Shown: piece after piece, positions 8,377 through 18,416 of the stretch
Layout of the letters: each line of letters starts with the position of its first letter
Position numbering within the stretch: position 1 is the first letter of the stretch
Assembly: GCA_937136055.1 (NCBI GenBank)
Contig: CAKZOD010000022.1
Location: 124,001 to 188,000, forward strand
Reading direction: 5' to 3'
Length of the DNA stretch: 64,000 nucleotides
From: an uncultured Oceanospirillaceae bacterium
GTDB lineage: Bacteria > Pseudomonadota > Gammaproteobacteria > Pseudomonadales > Balneatricaceae
Translations under genes and position numbers: made by a program
The notes under the pieces: model-generated
Told to the model about the DNA's origin: nothing
Databases searched by the model: none
What the model saw: only the letters and a program-made list of their open reading frames with translations

Positions 8377-10182
8377 ATGCACAGCGAGATAACCCGAATT
8401 ACAAAACGCATTGTCGAGCGTAGCAAAGCTTCTCGTGAAAGTTATGTCAATGCTATGGAGCAAGCTGAAGCAAATGGAGTGCATCGCTCAACTCTGTCTT
8501 GTGGCAATTTAGCGCATGGATTTGCAGCTTGTAATAGTCGCGATAAGTCCTCTCTGAAAATGATGAATGCTGTGAATATCGGTATTATTTCTGCCTATAA
8601 CGATATGCTTTCTGCGCATCAGCCGTTTCAATACTTCCCCAAAATTTTCAAAGACACGGCGGCTGAAATGGGATCAGTTGCACAATTTGCAGGTGGGGTA
8701 CCTGCAATGTGTGATGGTGTAACTCAAGGACAGCCTGGAATGGAGCTGAGTTTGTTTAGCCGGGACGTCATTGCAATGTCCAGCGCTGTAGGGTTGTCTC
8801 ATAATATGTTTGATGGTGCAGCTTATCTAGGTGTTTGCGACAAGATAGTCCCAGGTTTGTTGATAGGAGCGCTGAGCTTTGGGCATTTGCCTACAGTGTT
8901 TGTGCCAGCAGGCCCAATGCCCAGCGGGTTGCCAAATAAAGAGAAAGCAGCTATTCGACAGCAATATGCAGAGGGCAAGGTAGATCGTGAAGCGCTTTTG
9001 CAGTGTGAATCAGATTCTTATCATAGCGCGGGAACTTGCACATTTTATGGAACTGCCAATAGCAATCAGCTGATAGTTGAATTGATGGGGCTGCATCTGC
9101 CGGGTTCTTCTTTTATTAACCCCGACAATCCAATGCGTGACGCCTTAACGGCGCAAGCCTGTCGCCAATTAATAAAACTCACTGAACAAAATGGCACTTT
9201 TACGCCTTTGTATAAAATTGTCACAGAGTACTCGATTGTAAATGCCGTGATTGCACTGCTAGCAACCGGTGGATCAACTAATCACACTATGCACTTGATT
9301 GCGATAGCCAAAGCCGCAGGCGTTATTATTGATTGGGATGATTTTTCAGAGCTTTCGGCGGTCGTGCCTTTGCTCACTAAAATCTATCCAAATGGCCAGG
9401 CCGATATTAATCATTTTCAAGCAGCGGGTGGGACTTCGTACCTAGTGCGTACTTTGCTTGAAGGTGGATTTTTACATGAAGATGTTATGACGATTATGGG
9501 GCGAGGCCTTAAACATTATACTAATGAGCCATTTTTAGAAGGTGAAAAAATAGTTTGGCGTGAAGGGGTTACTGAAAGCCTTGATAAAGCAGTGTTGAGT
9601 AGTTATCAAGCGCCTTTTAGTCCTGAAGGTGGTGTTAAGTTGTTAACAGGGAATTTAGGGCGTGCTGTGATTAAAGTATCAGCAGTAGCTAGTGAGCACT
9701 TGGTGGTTACTGCTCCTGCAGTGGTCCTTGAAGATCAAAATGAAATTGCGGCACGCTTTGAGGCGGGAGAGCTGAATAAAGATTTTGTGGCGGTCGTTCG
9801 TTTTCAAGGTCCTAAAGCTAATGGTATGCCAGAGCTTCACAAACTCACACCATTTTTAGGCTCTTTACAGGATAAAGGTTATAAAGTTGCATTGGTGACA
9901 GATGGAAGAATGTCAGGTGCATCAGGTAAAGTACCCGCGGCAATTCACCTTTGGCCAGAAGCTTATGAAGGCGGCGCTATCGCTAAAATTGAAGAAGGCG
10001 ATATGATCAGTGTGAATGCGCTCACTGGCGAGCTAAGTGTTGCTATTAGCGATACACAGTTAAAACAAAGAAATGCTGTTGATTACAAGGCTAAGGCGCC
10101 AGTGACAGGTATGGGTAGGGAGCTATTTTCGCCGATGCGTAACCAAGTGAATTGTGCAGAGCAAGGCGCGAGTGTTTTTTGA
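8377..10182 (+). CDS. edd: 6-phosphogluconate dehydratase
   Basis: It dehydrates 6-phosphogluconate to KDPG, the first committed Entner-Doudoroff step, using a [4Fe-4S] cluster. I place the start at ATG 8377 rather than the in-frame ATG at 8362. AAGGTG lies at a good distance from 8377, and from there the protein ([16 protein letters not shown]) lines up with the E. coli Edd N-terminus. The product is about 601 residues, with [35 protein letters not shown] and the ILVD/EDD-type [13 protein letters not shown] region. glk follows 83 bases later, so edd-glk is probably an operon. Confidence 0.96.
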   Translation: MHSEITRITKRIVERSKASRESYVNAMEQAEANGVHRSTLSCGNLAHGFAACNSRDKSSLKMMNAVNIGIISAYNDMLSAHQPFQYFPKIFKDTAAEMGSVAQFAGGVPAMCDGVTQGQPGMELSLFSRDVIAMSSAVGLSHNMFDGAAYLGVCDKIVPGLLIGALSFGHLPTVFVPAGPMPSGLPNKEKAAIRQQYAEGKVDREALLQCESDSYHSAGTCTFYGTANSNQLIVELMGLHLPGSSFINPDNPMRDALTAQACRQLIKLTEQNGTFTPLYKIVTEYSIVNAVIALLATGGSTNHTMHLIAIAKAAGVIIDWDDFSELSAVVPLLTKIYPNGQADINHFQAAGGTSYLVRTLLEGGFLHEDVMTIMGRGLKHYTNEPFLEGEKIVWREGVTESLDKAVLSSYQAPFSPEGGVKLLTGNLGRAVIKVSAVASEHLVVTAPAVVLEDQNEIAARFEAGELNKDFVAVVRFQGPKANGMPELHKLTPFLGSLQDKGYKVALVTDGRMSGASGKVPAAIHLWPEAYEGGAIAKIEEGDMISVNALTGELSVAISDTQLKQRNAVDYKAKAPVTGMGRELFSPMRNQVNCAEQGASVF

Positions 10183-10265
10183 TATAGAAAACCTCTTATT
10201 TTGTGAACCTGTTTATATTAAGTATTTGTATGTTTATTGTAGTTAGTAACTTTAAGGAGGATTGA

Positions 10266-11270
10266 TTGGAGTCTTATGCATTAGTTGGCGACATTGGTGG
10301 TACAAATGCTCGATTTGCACTGGTTGAAAAAGGCAGTGTGGTGCTGTCTTATATTGAAGTTTTAAGTTGTGCAGATTATGCAAATTTTGATGTGGCGTTT
10401 GCGGCATATTTTGCAAAAATAGGGAAGAAACCTGCGAGTATTGCTTGTTTGTCTTTTGCCTGTCCTATCGCCGCTGATATTTCAATGACAAATAACCATT
10501 GGCGCTTTAACGTTGAACAGATGAAGTCACAGTTAAATTTGCAGCAAATGTTGTTGTTAAATGATTTTACTGCAATGGCTTACGGTACACTTTTTGTCGA
10601 TGAAGAGGACAAAGTTTTAGTTCAACAGGGTGATGCTACTCATTCCAATGAGTCTCGATTGGTAATTGGGCCAGGCACAGGTCTAGGAGTATCAGGGCTA
10701 GTGCCTATTAAAGCAGTTGATAAAAGCCTGCAAATAACATGGCAAGCACTAACAACAGAAGGCGGGCATGTATCCTTTGCACCTGAGAATGAGTTGCAAC
10801 AAAAGATTCTGGTTGTGTTGCAGCAAACTCACGGCAGGGTTTCAGTAGAAAGGTTGCTCTCAGGTGATGGTTTGTACGCGATTTACACTGCTATTTGCCA
10901 AATACAACAGCTGCCTATTGTTTATGAGTCTCCCGCTCAGGTCAGTCAAGCCGCACTGGCTTGTTTTGCTGATATGGCAAAGCAAGGCAGTCAAACAACC
11001 CCTGCTTATATTGCCTTGTCTACCTTTTGCGAGGTGTTAGGCGCAGTCACTGGTGACATGGTTCTGGCTCAAGGTTCTAGAGGCGGTGTGTATCTGTGCG
11101 GTGGAATACTACCGAGAATTAAAGCTTTTTTATTCGCCAGTAATTTCAGGCAGGCAATGTGTAATAAAGGGCGTTTGTCGAGCTATCTTGAACAAGTACC
11201 TGTTTGGCTTTGTGATGCAAAATATCCTGGGTTGCTAGGTGCAGCAGCAGCTTTAAAAATTCAGCTTTAG
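10266..11270 (+). CDS. glk: Glucokinase
   Basis: It phosphorylates free glucose with ATP to give glucose 6-phosphate, the substrate of Zwf. The 334-residue protein opens with YALVGDIGGTNARFALVEKG (phosphate-binding loop), has LLNDFTAMAYG with the catalytic aspartate, GPGTGLGVSGL, and the C-terminal GGVYLCGGILPRI strand. This is the E. coli-type Glk rather than the ROK family. The start is TTG, about 5 bases after a perfect AAGGAGG, which explains an otherwise weak initiation codon. It lies downstream of edd. Confidence 0.94.
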   Translation: MESYALVGDIGGTNARFALVEKGSVVLSYIEVLSCADYANFDVAFAAYFAKIGKKPASIACLSFACPIAADISMTNNHWRFNVEQMKSQLNLQQMLLLNDFTAMAYGTLFVDEEDKVLVQQGDATHSNESRLVIGPGTGLGVSGLVPIKAVDKSLQITWQALTTEGGHVSFAPENELQQKILVVLQQTHGRVSVERLLSGDGLYAIYTAICQIQQLPIVYESPAQVSQAALACFADMAKQGSQTTPAYIALSTFCEVLGAVTGDMVLAQGSRGGVYLCGGILPRIKAFLFASNFRQAMCNKGRLSSYLEQVPVWLCDAKYPGLLGAAAALKIQL

Positions 11271-11577
11271 GATGTAAGTACATATTGCTCTTTAATCCCT
11301 TAAACACAACTAGTTTTAGTATTAATAAATAGTGAGCACTATATTGGCTAAACAGAGATAAGTGTATTTAGTGGATGCTGAAGTTGGAGTTGTCGATAAT
11401 TGAGAAATGATGAGTTGGCAAATTTTAATTATATAAACGCTATTGGTGATTGTTCTCCTGAGCTTGTTTGTATGGGAGCCACAAATAGAGAATGTAAGCA
11501 GAAAAAGTTGCTGCAATGCAATCCTGGGAATTGCAGCAATATTTAAAAAATAGCCTTTTGGTGAGATTGGCGAATCA
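11271..11577. other. Intergenic region between glk and the SH3-domain gene
   Basis: Apart from the hairpin at 11508-11539 I see nothing supported here. The genes on either side converge. Confidence 0.5.
11503..11539 (-). terminator. Terminator of the SH3-domain gene
   Basis: Ten-base arms TTGCTGCAAT (11508-11517) and ATTGCAGCAA (11530-11539) form a perfect stem with a 12-base loop. On the minus strand the stem is followed by CTTTTTC, as expected for an intrinsic terminator. It lies about 40 bases beyond the stop of the gene at 11578. Confidence 0.65.
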
Positions 11578-12261
11578 CTAAGAACAGGAAGCGGCTTCAC
11601 CAGTGCTTAATTTTTGTAGGTATTTACGATGTACCCAACCTGTCACGTTCTGAGATTGGATTTCGCACCATTTTCCCTTGCATCTAAAGCGTTTAATGCA
11701 GCTTGCATTGTAGGCGGCGCTTCCCATCTTTTTCGTTTTATAATTCGCTTGCTGGCGAATGTTAAGCGCATCATTTGATTCGACGTTAATTACTTTGACC
11801 CAACTAAAAATGGCGGCTTTAGTATTGGCGCTAGCTGCTTTAACTGGTTGGTCAGCTTTAGCTGTTTGCTCTGCTTTGGTTGGTGATGAAGTTGCAATAC
11901 ATTGTTGAGTGTCTTGATTTAGTACCGTCAAGTTCTTCACTATGATCTCACTCGCAGCGTATTTCCTACCGTTTAATGCTAGCAAGCAAATTCCTTGGCT
12001 GCAGTTATAAAGCTTTATACAACTCGTTCCCGCTTTTAATGTGCTTTGTGCCTGTGTCACTTGCGGTAAAATTTGCACAACAGGAATGACCTTGCTGCTC
12101 GCGTTATGCACAAAAGAATGCGATTTTGTTTGATCGGCTTGATCGAAAATTTGTTGTACTTGTTGGGCTGATAAATCAGAAAAAAAGTTAGCTGCTGATA
12201 AAGAGCCACTCATCACAAATAAAAGTGAAATCAGCGCAGTTGTTTTAATACAGTTGTTCAT
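11578..12261 (-). CDS. Secreted protein with C-terminal bacterial SH3 domain
   Basis: With the start at ATG 12261 the product is 227 residues and begins with a signal peptide (MNNCIKTTALISLLFVMSGS, cleavage probably after LSA). A longer frame from 12297 only adds residues ahead of the signal. The C-terminal 60-65 residues form an SH3b/SH3_3-like unit (ALNIRQQANYKTKKMGSA ... GWVHRKYL). The middle is Ala/Lys/Gln-rich and linker-like. Cysteines occur in pairs in both halves, suggesting disulfides in the periplasm. Such domains often bind peptidoglycan. No partner genes are adjacent, so the specific role is unknown. Confidence 0.75.
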   Translation of the reverse strand: MNNCIKTTALISLLFVMSGSLSAANFFSDLSAQQVQQIFDQADQTKSHSFVHNASSKVIPVVQILPQVTQAQSTLKAGTSCIKLYNCSQGICLLALNGRKYAASEIIVKNLTVLNQDTQQCIATSSPTKAEQTAKADQPVKAASANTKAAIFSWVKVINVESNDALNIRQQANYKTKKMGSAAYNASCIKRFRCKGKWCEIQSQNVTGWVHRKYLQKLSTGEAASCS

Positions 12262-12456
12262 CACTAGTGCCTTTGCTAATGCTTTGTAAGTACTCATTTC
12301 TCTAGATATCTCTGCGTAATTTTAAAAGTGTTGATAATGTAGTGTCAAAAAAGTCATTTGCAAAAAAGCGCAAGTAAGATGTTTTTTCGTCGCTGCCTTC
12401 TTTGTTTTATCAGTAATTTTATCTACCTAGAGTGCTTTTTTATTCAAGATATACAT

Positions 12457-12918
12457 TCAGTATATGCCAAAATCTAATCCACAGGCTATGCTTTCACCAA
12501 GATTATTGCAGTTAGTAAGAAAATTGTCGTCCCATTTACCTTTACAGATAACTTCAGGCTGAATCTGTTTCCATTTCAAGCCTTTACAAATAGTTTGGAT
12601 AGCGCGATGTGTACCGGTTCCATCGTGTCCAGCGCGTATATAATAGCTAAATGGTAGTCCTTGTTTTTGCTCTAAACAAGGGTAGTAAATACGGTCGAAA
12701 AAATCTTTTAATGCGCCACTCATATAGCCTAAGTTTTCAGTGGTCCCTAAAATAATCGCATCGCAATTAAGAACATCTTCAGCGGTCGCTTTTAGAGGGG
12801 GGATCCATTGAATATGGGTGTTCTCAAGTTTGGCATCTAATGCACCTTTTAAAACTTGATTAGCAAGCTTTTGAGTATTAGGTGATGGGGCGTGAGCAAC
12901 GATCAATAATTGTTTCAT
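12457..12918 (-). CDS. Flavodoxin/NADPH-dependent FMN reductase-like protein
   Basis: From ATG 12918 the product is 153 residues. The N-terminus KQLLIVAHAPSPNTQKLANQ matches the phosphate loop of flavodoxin-fold proteins. The central DAIILGTTENLGYMSGALKDFFDR is the typical flavin-contacting segment of NAD(P)H:quinone/FMN reductase relatives. It is shorter than WrbA. Several conserved-looking cysteines and tryptophans lie near the C-terminus. The alternative start at 12957 has no better ribosome site. It is probably a soluble redox protein; substrate and partner are unknown. Confidence 0.7.
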   Translation of the reverse strand: MKQLLIVAHAPSPNTQKLANQVLKGALDAKLENTHIQWIPPLKATAEDVLNCDAIILGTTENLGYMSGALKDFFDRIYYPCLEQKQGLPFSYYIRAGHDGTGTHRAIQTICKGLKWKQIQPEVICKGKWDDNFLTNCNNLGESIACGLDFGIY

Positions 12919-13061
12919 GGAAAATGACTGTAGTAGGTTAGTTTGTTGAAAACTCATTTGTGTAATTAAAAGGGGTCTTCAAGTTTTTATCAGTTTTTAG
13001 CCATAAATAAATAGGTATGGAATATCCCTCATTACTGGTCAGTGATGAGGGGTATAATTAG

Positions 13062-13328
13062 TTATTTTTTCTTAAGAGGATGGCTGTCAGGCAATTGTTT
13101 CTCAATCCACAAAGCAAGTTTGTGTTTCATACCGTTACCATCTTCTTTATCTTCTGGTAGAGGGATAATAAGTTTGTCTTGTACGAGTAGTCGATATATG
13201 GCTTCTACTTTTATGCTTAAAGAATCAGAAGGCTCGAATTTTCCTGCGCTGCGTTGTTGTAGATAAACCGTGCCCACTCGAATAGCTTCCTTTAAAAGTG
13301 GTGCGTCTTGCTTTAATTGTGACTTCAT
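13062..13328 (-). CDS. Small DUF5062-like protein
   Basis: An 88-residue acidic/basic soluble protein, with GGGAG five bases before the ATG. The core YRLLVQDKLIIPLPEDKEDG and KHKLALWIEKQLP resembles a small family from marine gammaproteobacteria that I recall as DUF5062; this is from memory and was not searched. No catalytic motif, membrane segment or signal peptide is visible. It is divergent from the metallo-hydrolase gene at 13407. Function unknown. Confidence 0.7.
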   Translation of the reverse strand: MKSQLKQDAPLLKEAIRVGTVYLQQRSAGKFEPSDSLSIKVEAIYRLLVQDKLIIPLPEDKEDGNGMKHKLALWIEKQLPDSHPLKKK

Positions 13329-13406
13329 ATCACTCCCTTTAAAAGTGTAATGGTTCAGTATTTTAAATTACAATCTACTCAAAATATTTTCAATTGGAAA
13401 TTTAGT

Positions 13407-14036
13407 ATGCACTATCAAGTAATTCCTGTAACCGCTTTTTCGCAAAACTGTTGTGTATTTTGGTGCGACAAAACACAGAATGCTGCGGTTATCGATCCAG
13501 GTGGCGATGTTTCAAAAATTATTGATTTTCTGGATGAAAAAAAGCTGACTTTAGAAAAAATTGTTCTGACACATGGTCATCTTGACCATGTGGGTGGCGT
13601 CGCTGAGATGCTTAGTACTTTTAACGTGCCTGTTGAGGGGCCGCACATTGCTGATAAATTCTGGATAGATGCGCTATCTGAACAGTGTAAAATGTTCGGC
13701 TTTGAACATGTTGAGGCTTTTACTCCCGATCGTTGGTTAAATGATGGCGATAAAGTTTGTTTTGGTGAGCAAGTGCTAGAAGTTTACCATACACCCGGGC
13801 ACACGCCTGGACATGTTGTGTTATATCATCGGGATAGTGGTTTAGTTCAGGTTGGCGATGTGTTGTTTAATGGCTCAATCGGCCGTACAGACTTTCCACA
13901 AGGGGATCATCAAACGCTACTAAATTCAATCCATAATACCTTACTACCTTTAGGAGATGAGGTTGAATTTATTCCTGGGCACGGTCCAATGTCTACTCTT
14001 GGTTACGAGAGGTTACACAATACTTATTTGAAATAA
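13407..14036 (+). CDS. YcbL-type metallo-beta-lactamase-fold hydrolase (glyoxalase II-like)
   Basis: The 209-residue protein has the metal site THGHLDHVGG (HxHxDH), a later GHTPGHVVLYH histidine, the bridging aspartate in VGDVLFNGSIGRTDFP and a C-terminal PGHGPMS histidine. The start at ATG 13407 is chosen because MHYQVIPVTAFSQNC lines up with the E. coli YcbL N-terminus; the earlier in-frame ATG at 13350 only adds an unconserved lead. YcbL proteins are type II glyoxalase-like thioester hydrolases. The physiological substrate here is unknown. Confidence 0.88.
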   Translation: MHYQVIPVTAFSQNCCVFWCDKTQNAAVIDPGGDVSKIIDFLDEKKLTLEKIVLTHGHLDHVGGVAEMLSTFNVPVEGPHIADKFWIDALSEQCKMFGFEHVEAFTPDRWLNDGDKVCFGEQVLEVYHTPGHTPGHVVLYHRDSGLVQVGDVLFNGSIGRTDFPQGDHQTLLNSIHNTLLPLGDEVEFIPGHGPMSTLGYERLHNTYLK

Positions 14037-14186
14037 TACTTGAAGTAATAAGTGGGTATGCTCTTGCTTGTGCAAGTGGAGTGCAACAGCTGGCAAAAAG
14101 AGTCGTAAAAGTAAGATTAATTGGATTAAAGTACAAAAGCGCCCAGAGCTTTACTAATCGCACATTCTATTTAACATCAAGAGCTT

Positions 14187-14573
14187 TTAACTGGCTTGCG
14201 CTTCATCAGGGCGTATTTGCTTTTTTTGAGCGGGATGTCTGATGCTGTTAGTAACTTCAAAAGCAAGTGCTTGCTGTAAAAGGGCTTCAATACGGTTCGC
14301 TTCTCCTTTCGGGCTGGCAGATAATGTTATGTCCGATAGAGAGAGTTGATCGCTATTTTGATAGCAATCTTCTGTTGGAGTCCAGCTTTGCTCGCCTATT
14401 AAATGAATCTCATCGCCGTTGACTAAGCTCAATGTTATATCGTTATCTCTCTCGACATAAATTCTATCATTTGCATAGATAGTGTTGCCTTTGTAAAGGC
14501 GCCACAAATCGCCATTCGCACCAATTACAGTCGCTGGGGATTTTATGAGTTTGACCTTTCCAATTGACTTCAT
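14187..14573 (-). CDS. Short protein resembling the LapA-type adhesin retention module
   Basis: The start at ATG 14573 is supported by AAGG nine bases upstream; product 128 residues. Residues 1-65 follow the pattern of the N-terminal retention module of LapA-type RTX adhesins: a short strand-rich start, GANGDLWRLYKGNTIYANDR, then a D-x-T-L-x-L-x-x-G-D-E segment ending in EQSW. Around residue 95 an EALLQQAL helix resembles the module's EELQQAI helix. The protein then stops after about 25 more residues, with no di-alanine LapG cleavage site and no repeats. It could be an adhesin remnant or a free-standing domain. No signal peptide is visible. Confidence 0.6.
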   Translation of the reverse strand: MKSIGKVKLIKSPATVIGANGDLWRLYKGNTIYANDRIYVERDNDITLSLVNGDEIHLIGEQSWTPTEDCYQNSDQLSLSDITLSASPKGEANRIEALLQQALAFEVTNSIRHPAQKKQIRPDEAQAS

Positions 14574-14854
14574 TACAAAAGACCTTAAACAAAATAATAG
14601 TTTAATACAGCGCTCATTAGAGATGAGAAGCATTTACCATGTTGTTTCAATCATAGACTTTCTTTGTCAAAATTCAAGGGTGTTTGTTATTTGCTACAGT
14701 GTTCTATTCAACCTGCGATATCGCTTAACTTAAGTGGCGTGTTGATAATAGGTAATCCTTACTAACTTATGGTTAGTAGGGTTATATATTTTTAAACACA
14801 GAGGATTTTTGTTAGAGTCTCGCTTCTTAAATATAGCAAATCCGGAACGAGCGA

Positions 14855-16693
14855 ATGACAAGAAAAGAATGTAGCCGAATGGCCTTATGGTCAAATGTTG
14901 TTTTTGGAGTGTTAGCATCCTTCCTGTCATTGCTCTATTTCAAAGGATTCAACCTGCCTAGCTCCACTTTGGCATTGAGTTTTGTCATTTTAGGTTTTTT
15001 AGGGCATTTTATATTTATTGCTTTTGTTATCACTTTGCCGATTTTGGTAATCAATCTAGTCATTCCAAGTAAGCGGGTGTTATATCTTGGTTTAAGTACT
15101 ATTTATGCGATCTTTTTGACGCTTATACTGTTCGATATTCAGCTTTTTTCTCTGTACAAGTTCCATGTTAATGGCATGGTTTGGGGGCTGATATCAGGAG
15201 GCGCTGCCGGTGATATTTTTGAATTTTCACTAATCGATTATTTGCTGGTTGGGTTAGCAATTATTGTTGTTGCTACATCCGTTTGGGGAGGCTTAAGAAT
15301 TGCTAAGCGATTGAGCTGTTCTGTAAACAGCTTTGCAAAATCAACCACAGCTGTCGTGTTGTTCATTATGTTCAGCGGGCAGTTTATCTATGCTTGGGCA
15401 GATGCAGCGAAGTATCAACCAGTAATGCGACAGTTAGCTGTCATACCTTGGGCAATGCCTTTAACAGCAAAGAGTTTTTTTAAAAAATACGATTGGTTTG
15501 AAGTTGCTGATGATGTCGATCTCGGCTTGGATTTAGATGGAAGGTTTGATTACCCCAAAGGTCATTTATCGTGTAAGTCATCTGTGAAGCAGAAAAATGT
15601 TCTGTTTATTATTGTTGATACGCTACGCTACGATACCTTGAACGCTAGTGTGATGCCATTTACTGACGGGCTAACGCGTACTGGGGAGGTATATGAAAAT
15701 CATTACAGTACAGGTAACAGCACTCGCTTCGGCCTATTTGGTTTGTTTTATGGCGTTTATAGTAGCTATTGGAAAGCAGCGCTGACAGAGAAAACTCCAT
15801 CTGTTTTGATTGATCAATTAGATAAACAAGGTTATCAGTTTGGTGTGTTCGCAAGTGCCGCGCTAACGAGTCCGGAATTTGATCAAACGATATTCTCAAG
15901 TGTTAGAAATAAAATTGACCTTAAGACAGAGGGAGCAAATAAAGCAGAGCGAGATTTAAAGATTACTCAGAAATTTAAAAGCTTTATGAGCGATCGTCTA
16001 GAGAGTAATAAATCAGCAAAGAAGCCATTTTTTGGTCTGCTATTTTATGACTCAGCTCATGGTTATGCTTATCCTAGTGATTTTGAATTGAAGTTTTTGC
16101 CTAGTTTGAAAAACGTATCTTATGCAACTTTAGATAATGATTCAGATCCAGTGCCGTTCTTTAATTGATATAGAAACTCGATGGCGTTCATTGATCAACA
16201 AATTGAACAAGCCATTGTAAGTTTGAAAGCAAGCGGTGAGTACGAAAATACAGTGATTGTAGTTACCAGTGATCACGGGCAAGAATTTAATGATACTAAG
16301 CAAAATTACTGGGGGCATAATGGGAATTTTTCGAAGTGGCAAACACAAGTGCCGATGGCTATTATCTATCCAGGAAAGAGCCCGAAGCGTTATAATCACT
16401 TGAGTAGTCATGTTGATGTTGTGCCGACATTAATGAAAAATGTATTGGGGTGCGATAACCCGTATCAGCAGTATAGTCACGGTTGGCCCCTAGATTTAGG
16501 GAAAAGACACCCGTTGTTGTTGATTAATAGCTGGACTAATTTTGCAACCTTTGATGGACAGAAGACGACTGTTTTTAATCAAGGGGGGAGTCACGATATA
16601 TTTGATAATAATTACAAATTACAAAGTGATGCCGTACTGAATTCACAAGATGTAATCAAAGCCATTGAATACAACGCAAAATTCCTTAAGTGA
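14855..16693 (+). pseudogene. YejM/PbgA-type inner-membrane sulfatase-fold protein with an in-frame TGA
   Basis: Two consecutive frames in the same reading phase (14855-16168 and 16181-16693) are separated by one TGA at 16166-16168, codon 438. Read through, they give about 612 residues with the full family layout: five membrane segments in residues 1-185, then a periplasmic sulfatase-fold domain with FIIVDTLRYD (about 250), the GNSTRFGLFGLFYG segment (about 289) and, after the stop, VVTSDHGQEFN and a WGHNGNFS metal-site stretch. The residue lost is probably Arg (FFN-x-YRNS; CGA to TGA is one transition). E. coli YejM regulates LpxC turnover and LPS synthesis. Truncation here removes the last third of the periplasmic domain. 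A sequencing error cannot be excluded. Confidence 0.8.
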
Positions 16694-16894
16694 TGATAGT
16701 GCTTTTGCTTCCTGCTAATCAAAGCTCTTACTATTAGCTTCAAAAGACACTGTGCTGTCTGACTAGCTTAGTTTGTATTGTGCCTTTTGACTGTTAGTTG
16801 TTCAAAAAACTGTGTGCCGATTTAACTATTTCTTCTCTTTAATAGCGCAAACTTTTAAAATAGTGCGCTTATATACCTCTACTGTGAAACTATT

Positions 16895-18349
16895 ATGAAA
16901 TTTATTGTAAAACTCTTCCCTGAAATCACCTTAAAAAGCCGCCCTGTGCGTAAACGTTTTATCCAACGTCTGCAAAGTAATCTGCAAATTGTGTTAAAGC
17001 GCTTAGACGAGGAGATATCTGTAAAGCTGTTTTGGGATAAACTGGAAGTGGTATTGCCTGAAGAGAAGAGCCTGTTACGAGATCAAGTGTGCGACTTAAT
17101 GTCGAAAGCACCAGGAATCCAAACTTTTATTGAAGTAGAAGAGCATCCTCTTGGTAGCTTTCAGGACGCTTATGAGCATGCTTTCGCAGCTTATGAAGAT
17201 AGAATTAGCGGCAAAACCTTTAAGGTGAGAGTCAAACGCAGTGGTAAACACGATTTTAAATCGATTGATCTTGAGCGTTATATAGGTGGCGGTTTGCTCG
17301 AGCATGGGGACTCTAAAGGTGTTGATGTTCGCAAGCCTGAAGTCTTTGTCGATTTGGAAATACGTGATCAGAAACTATTTGTGTTCAATAAAATTTCACA
17401 AGGTCTTGGCGGGTACCCTCTAGGTACACAAGAGCCAGTATTATCATTGATTTCAGGTGGCTTCGATTCTGTTGTTGCATCCTATATGACGATGAGGCGT
17501 GGCGCAAAAACGCATTTCCTGTTCTTTAATTTGGGAGGGAAGGCCCACCAGATGGGAGTGGAACAGGTTGCTCTACATCTATGGCAGGAATATGGCTCCT
17601 GTGCACGTGTTAAGTTTGTGAGTGTGCCTTTTGATGAGGTTGTAGGGGATATATTACAAAATGTTCACCACTCTTATATGGGCGTGGTGCTCAAGCGCCA
17701 AATGATGCGTGCGGCAGAAAAAGTGGCGGATTACATGAAAATTGATGCGCTAGTGACAGGTGAAAGTATTGCACAGGTTTCTAGCCAGACAATCCCAAAC
17801 CTTGCTGTGATTGATCGCTCGACAACGAAAGTCGTTATTCGCCCACTAATTACAACGGATAAGCAGGAAATCGTAGATCAAACAAAAGCGCTGGGTTGCT
17901 TTGAGCTAGTGGCTTCAATTCCCGAGTATTGTGGAGTGATTTCTGATCGTCCTACAACACGTGCCAAGCTAGAGAAGGTGGAAGAGCAAGAGCAAAACCT
18001 TGATATGGATATTTTGGATAAAGCACTTGAGCAACATCACACAGCGCGTATTGACGATATCGTTAAAAACTTTGAAGCTAAAGCCGCGATTGAAACAATG
18101 AGTAAAGTATCTGATACACAGCGTATTGTCGATATCCGGGCGCCGAGAGAGCAAGAGTTAAAGCCCTTGAATATGCCAGGTTGTGAGATTATTTTAGCGC
18201 CATTTTATGAACTTGATCGTCATATGGAGCAGTGGAGTGATGATTTAGAGTATTTACTCTACTGTGAGAAGGGCATGATGAGTCAATTACATGCTCAAAA
18301 CTTGCAGGAAAAAGGGCAATTGAACGTCAAAGTCTTTAGGCCTGAATAA
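16895..18349 (+). CDS. thiI: tRNA sulfurtransferase ThiI
   Basis: It transfers sulfur from IscS persulfide to tRNA U8 (4-thiouridine) and takes part in thiazole synthesis. The 484 residues comprise an N-terminal ferredoxin-like/THUMP region (1-165), the PP-loop ATPase (SLISGGFDSVVAS, about 183-195) and a C-terminal rhodanese domain. The catalytic persulfide cysteine is Cys457 in LLYCEKGMMS, matching Cys456 of E. coli, and the disulfide partner is likely the Cys in PEYCGV. It is therefore the long, rhodanese-containing form. Confidence 0.96.
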   Translation: MKFIVKLFPEITLKSRPVRKRFIQRLQSNLQIVLKRLDEEISVKLFWDKLEVVLPEEKSLLRDQVCDLMSKAPGIQTFIEVEEHPLGSFQDAYEHAFAAYEDRISGKTFKVRVKRSGKHDFKSIDLERYIGGGLLEHGDSKGVDVRKPEVFVDLEIRDQKLFVFNKISQGLGGYPLGTQEPVLSLISGGFDSVVASYMTMRRGAKTHFLFFNLGGKAHQMGVEQVALHLWQEYGSCARVKFVSVPFDEVVGDILQNVHHSYMGVVLKRQMMRAAEKVADYMKIDALVTGESIAQVSSQTIPNLAVIDRSTTKVVIRPLITTDKQEIVDQTKALGCFELVASIPEYCGVISDRPTTRAKLEKVEEQEQNLDMDILDKALEQHHTARIDDIVKNFEAKAAIETMSKVSDTQRIVDIRAPREQELKPLNMPGCEIILAPFYELDRHMEQWSDDLEYLLYCEKGMMSQLHAQNLQEKGQLNVKVFRPE

Positions 18350-18404
18350 TCGGCGTAAGTCAAAGGAAATTTGCAGGATATATGCATATTTGCTAGGGAT
18401 TATA

Positions 18405-18416
18405 ATTGTCGACAAT
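18405..18416. promoter_or_regulatory. Palindrome upstream of oadG, candidate operator
   Basis: ATTGTCGACAAT is a perfect 12-bp palindrome in the gap between thiI and oadG, about 165 bases before the oadG start. TTGT-N2-ACAA palindromes are typical of GntR-family sites, but no such regulator is next to it. Role is speculative. Confidence 0.35.

Noticed and set aside
11322..11600. Minus-strand 92-residue frame after glk
   Set aside because: It spans the terminator of the SH3-domain gene and overlaps that gene's 3' end; no family resemblance.
16166..16168. Selenocysteine at the in-frame TGA
   Set aside because: The family is not known to use selenocysteine, the expected residue is Arg, and I saw no convincing hairpin just after the codon.
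16181..16693. The second part of the YejM-like gene as an independent gene
   Set aside because: It is in phase with the preceding frame, lacks a ribosome site, and encodes only the end of the sulfatase fold. It is better read as one gene broken by a TGA.
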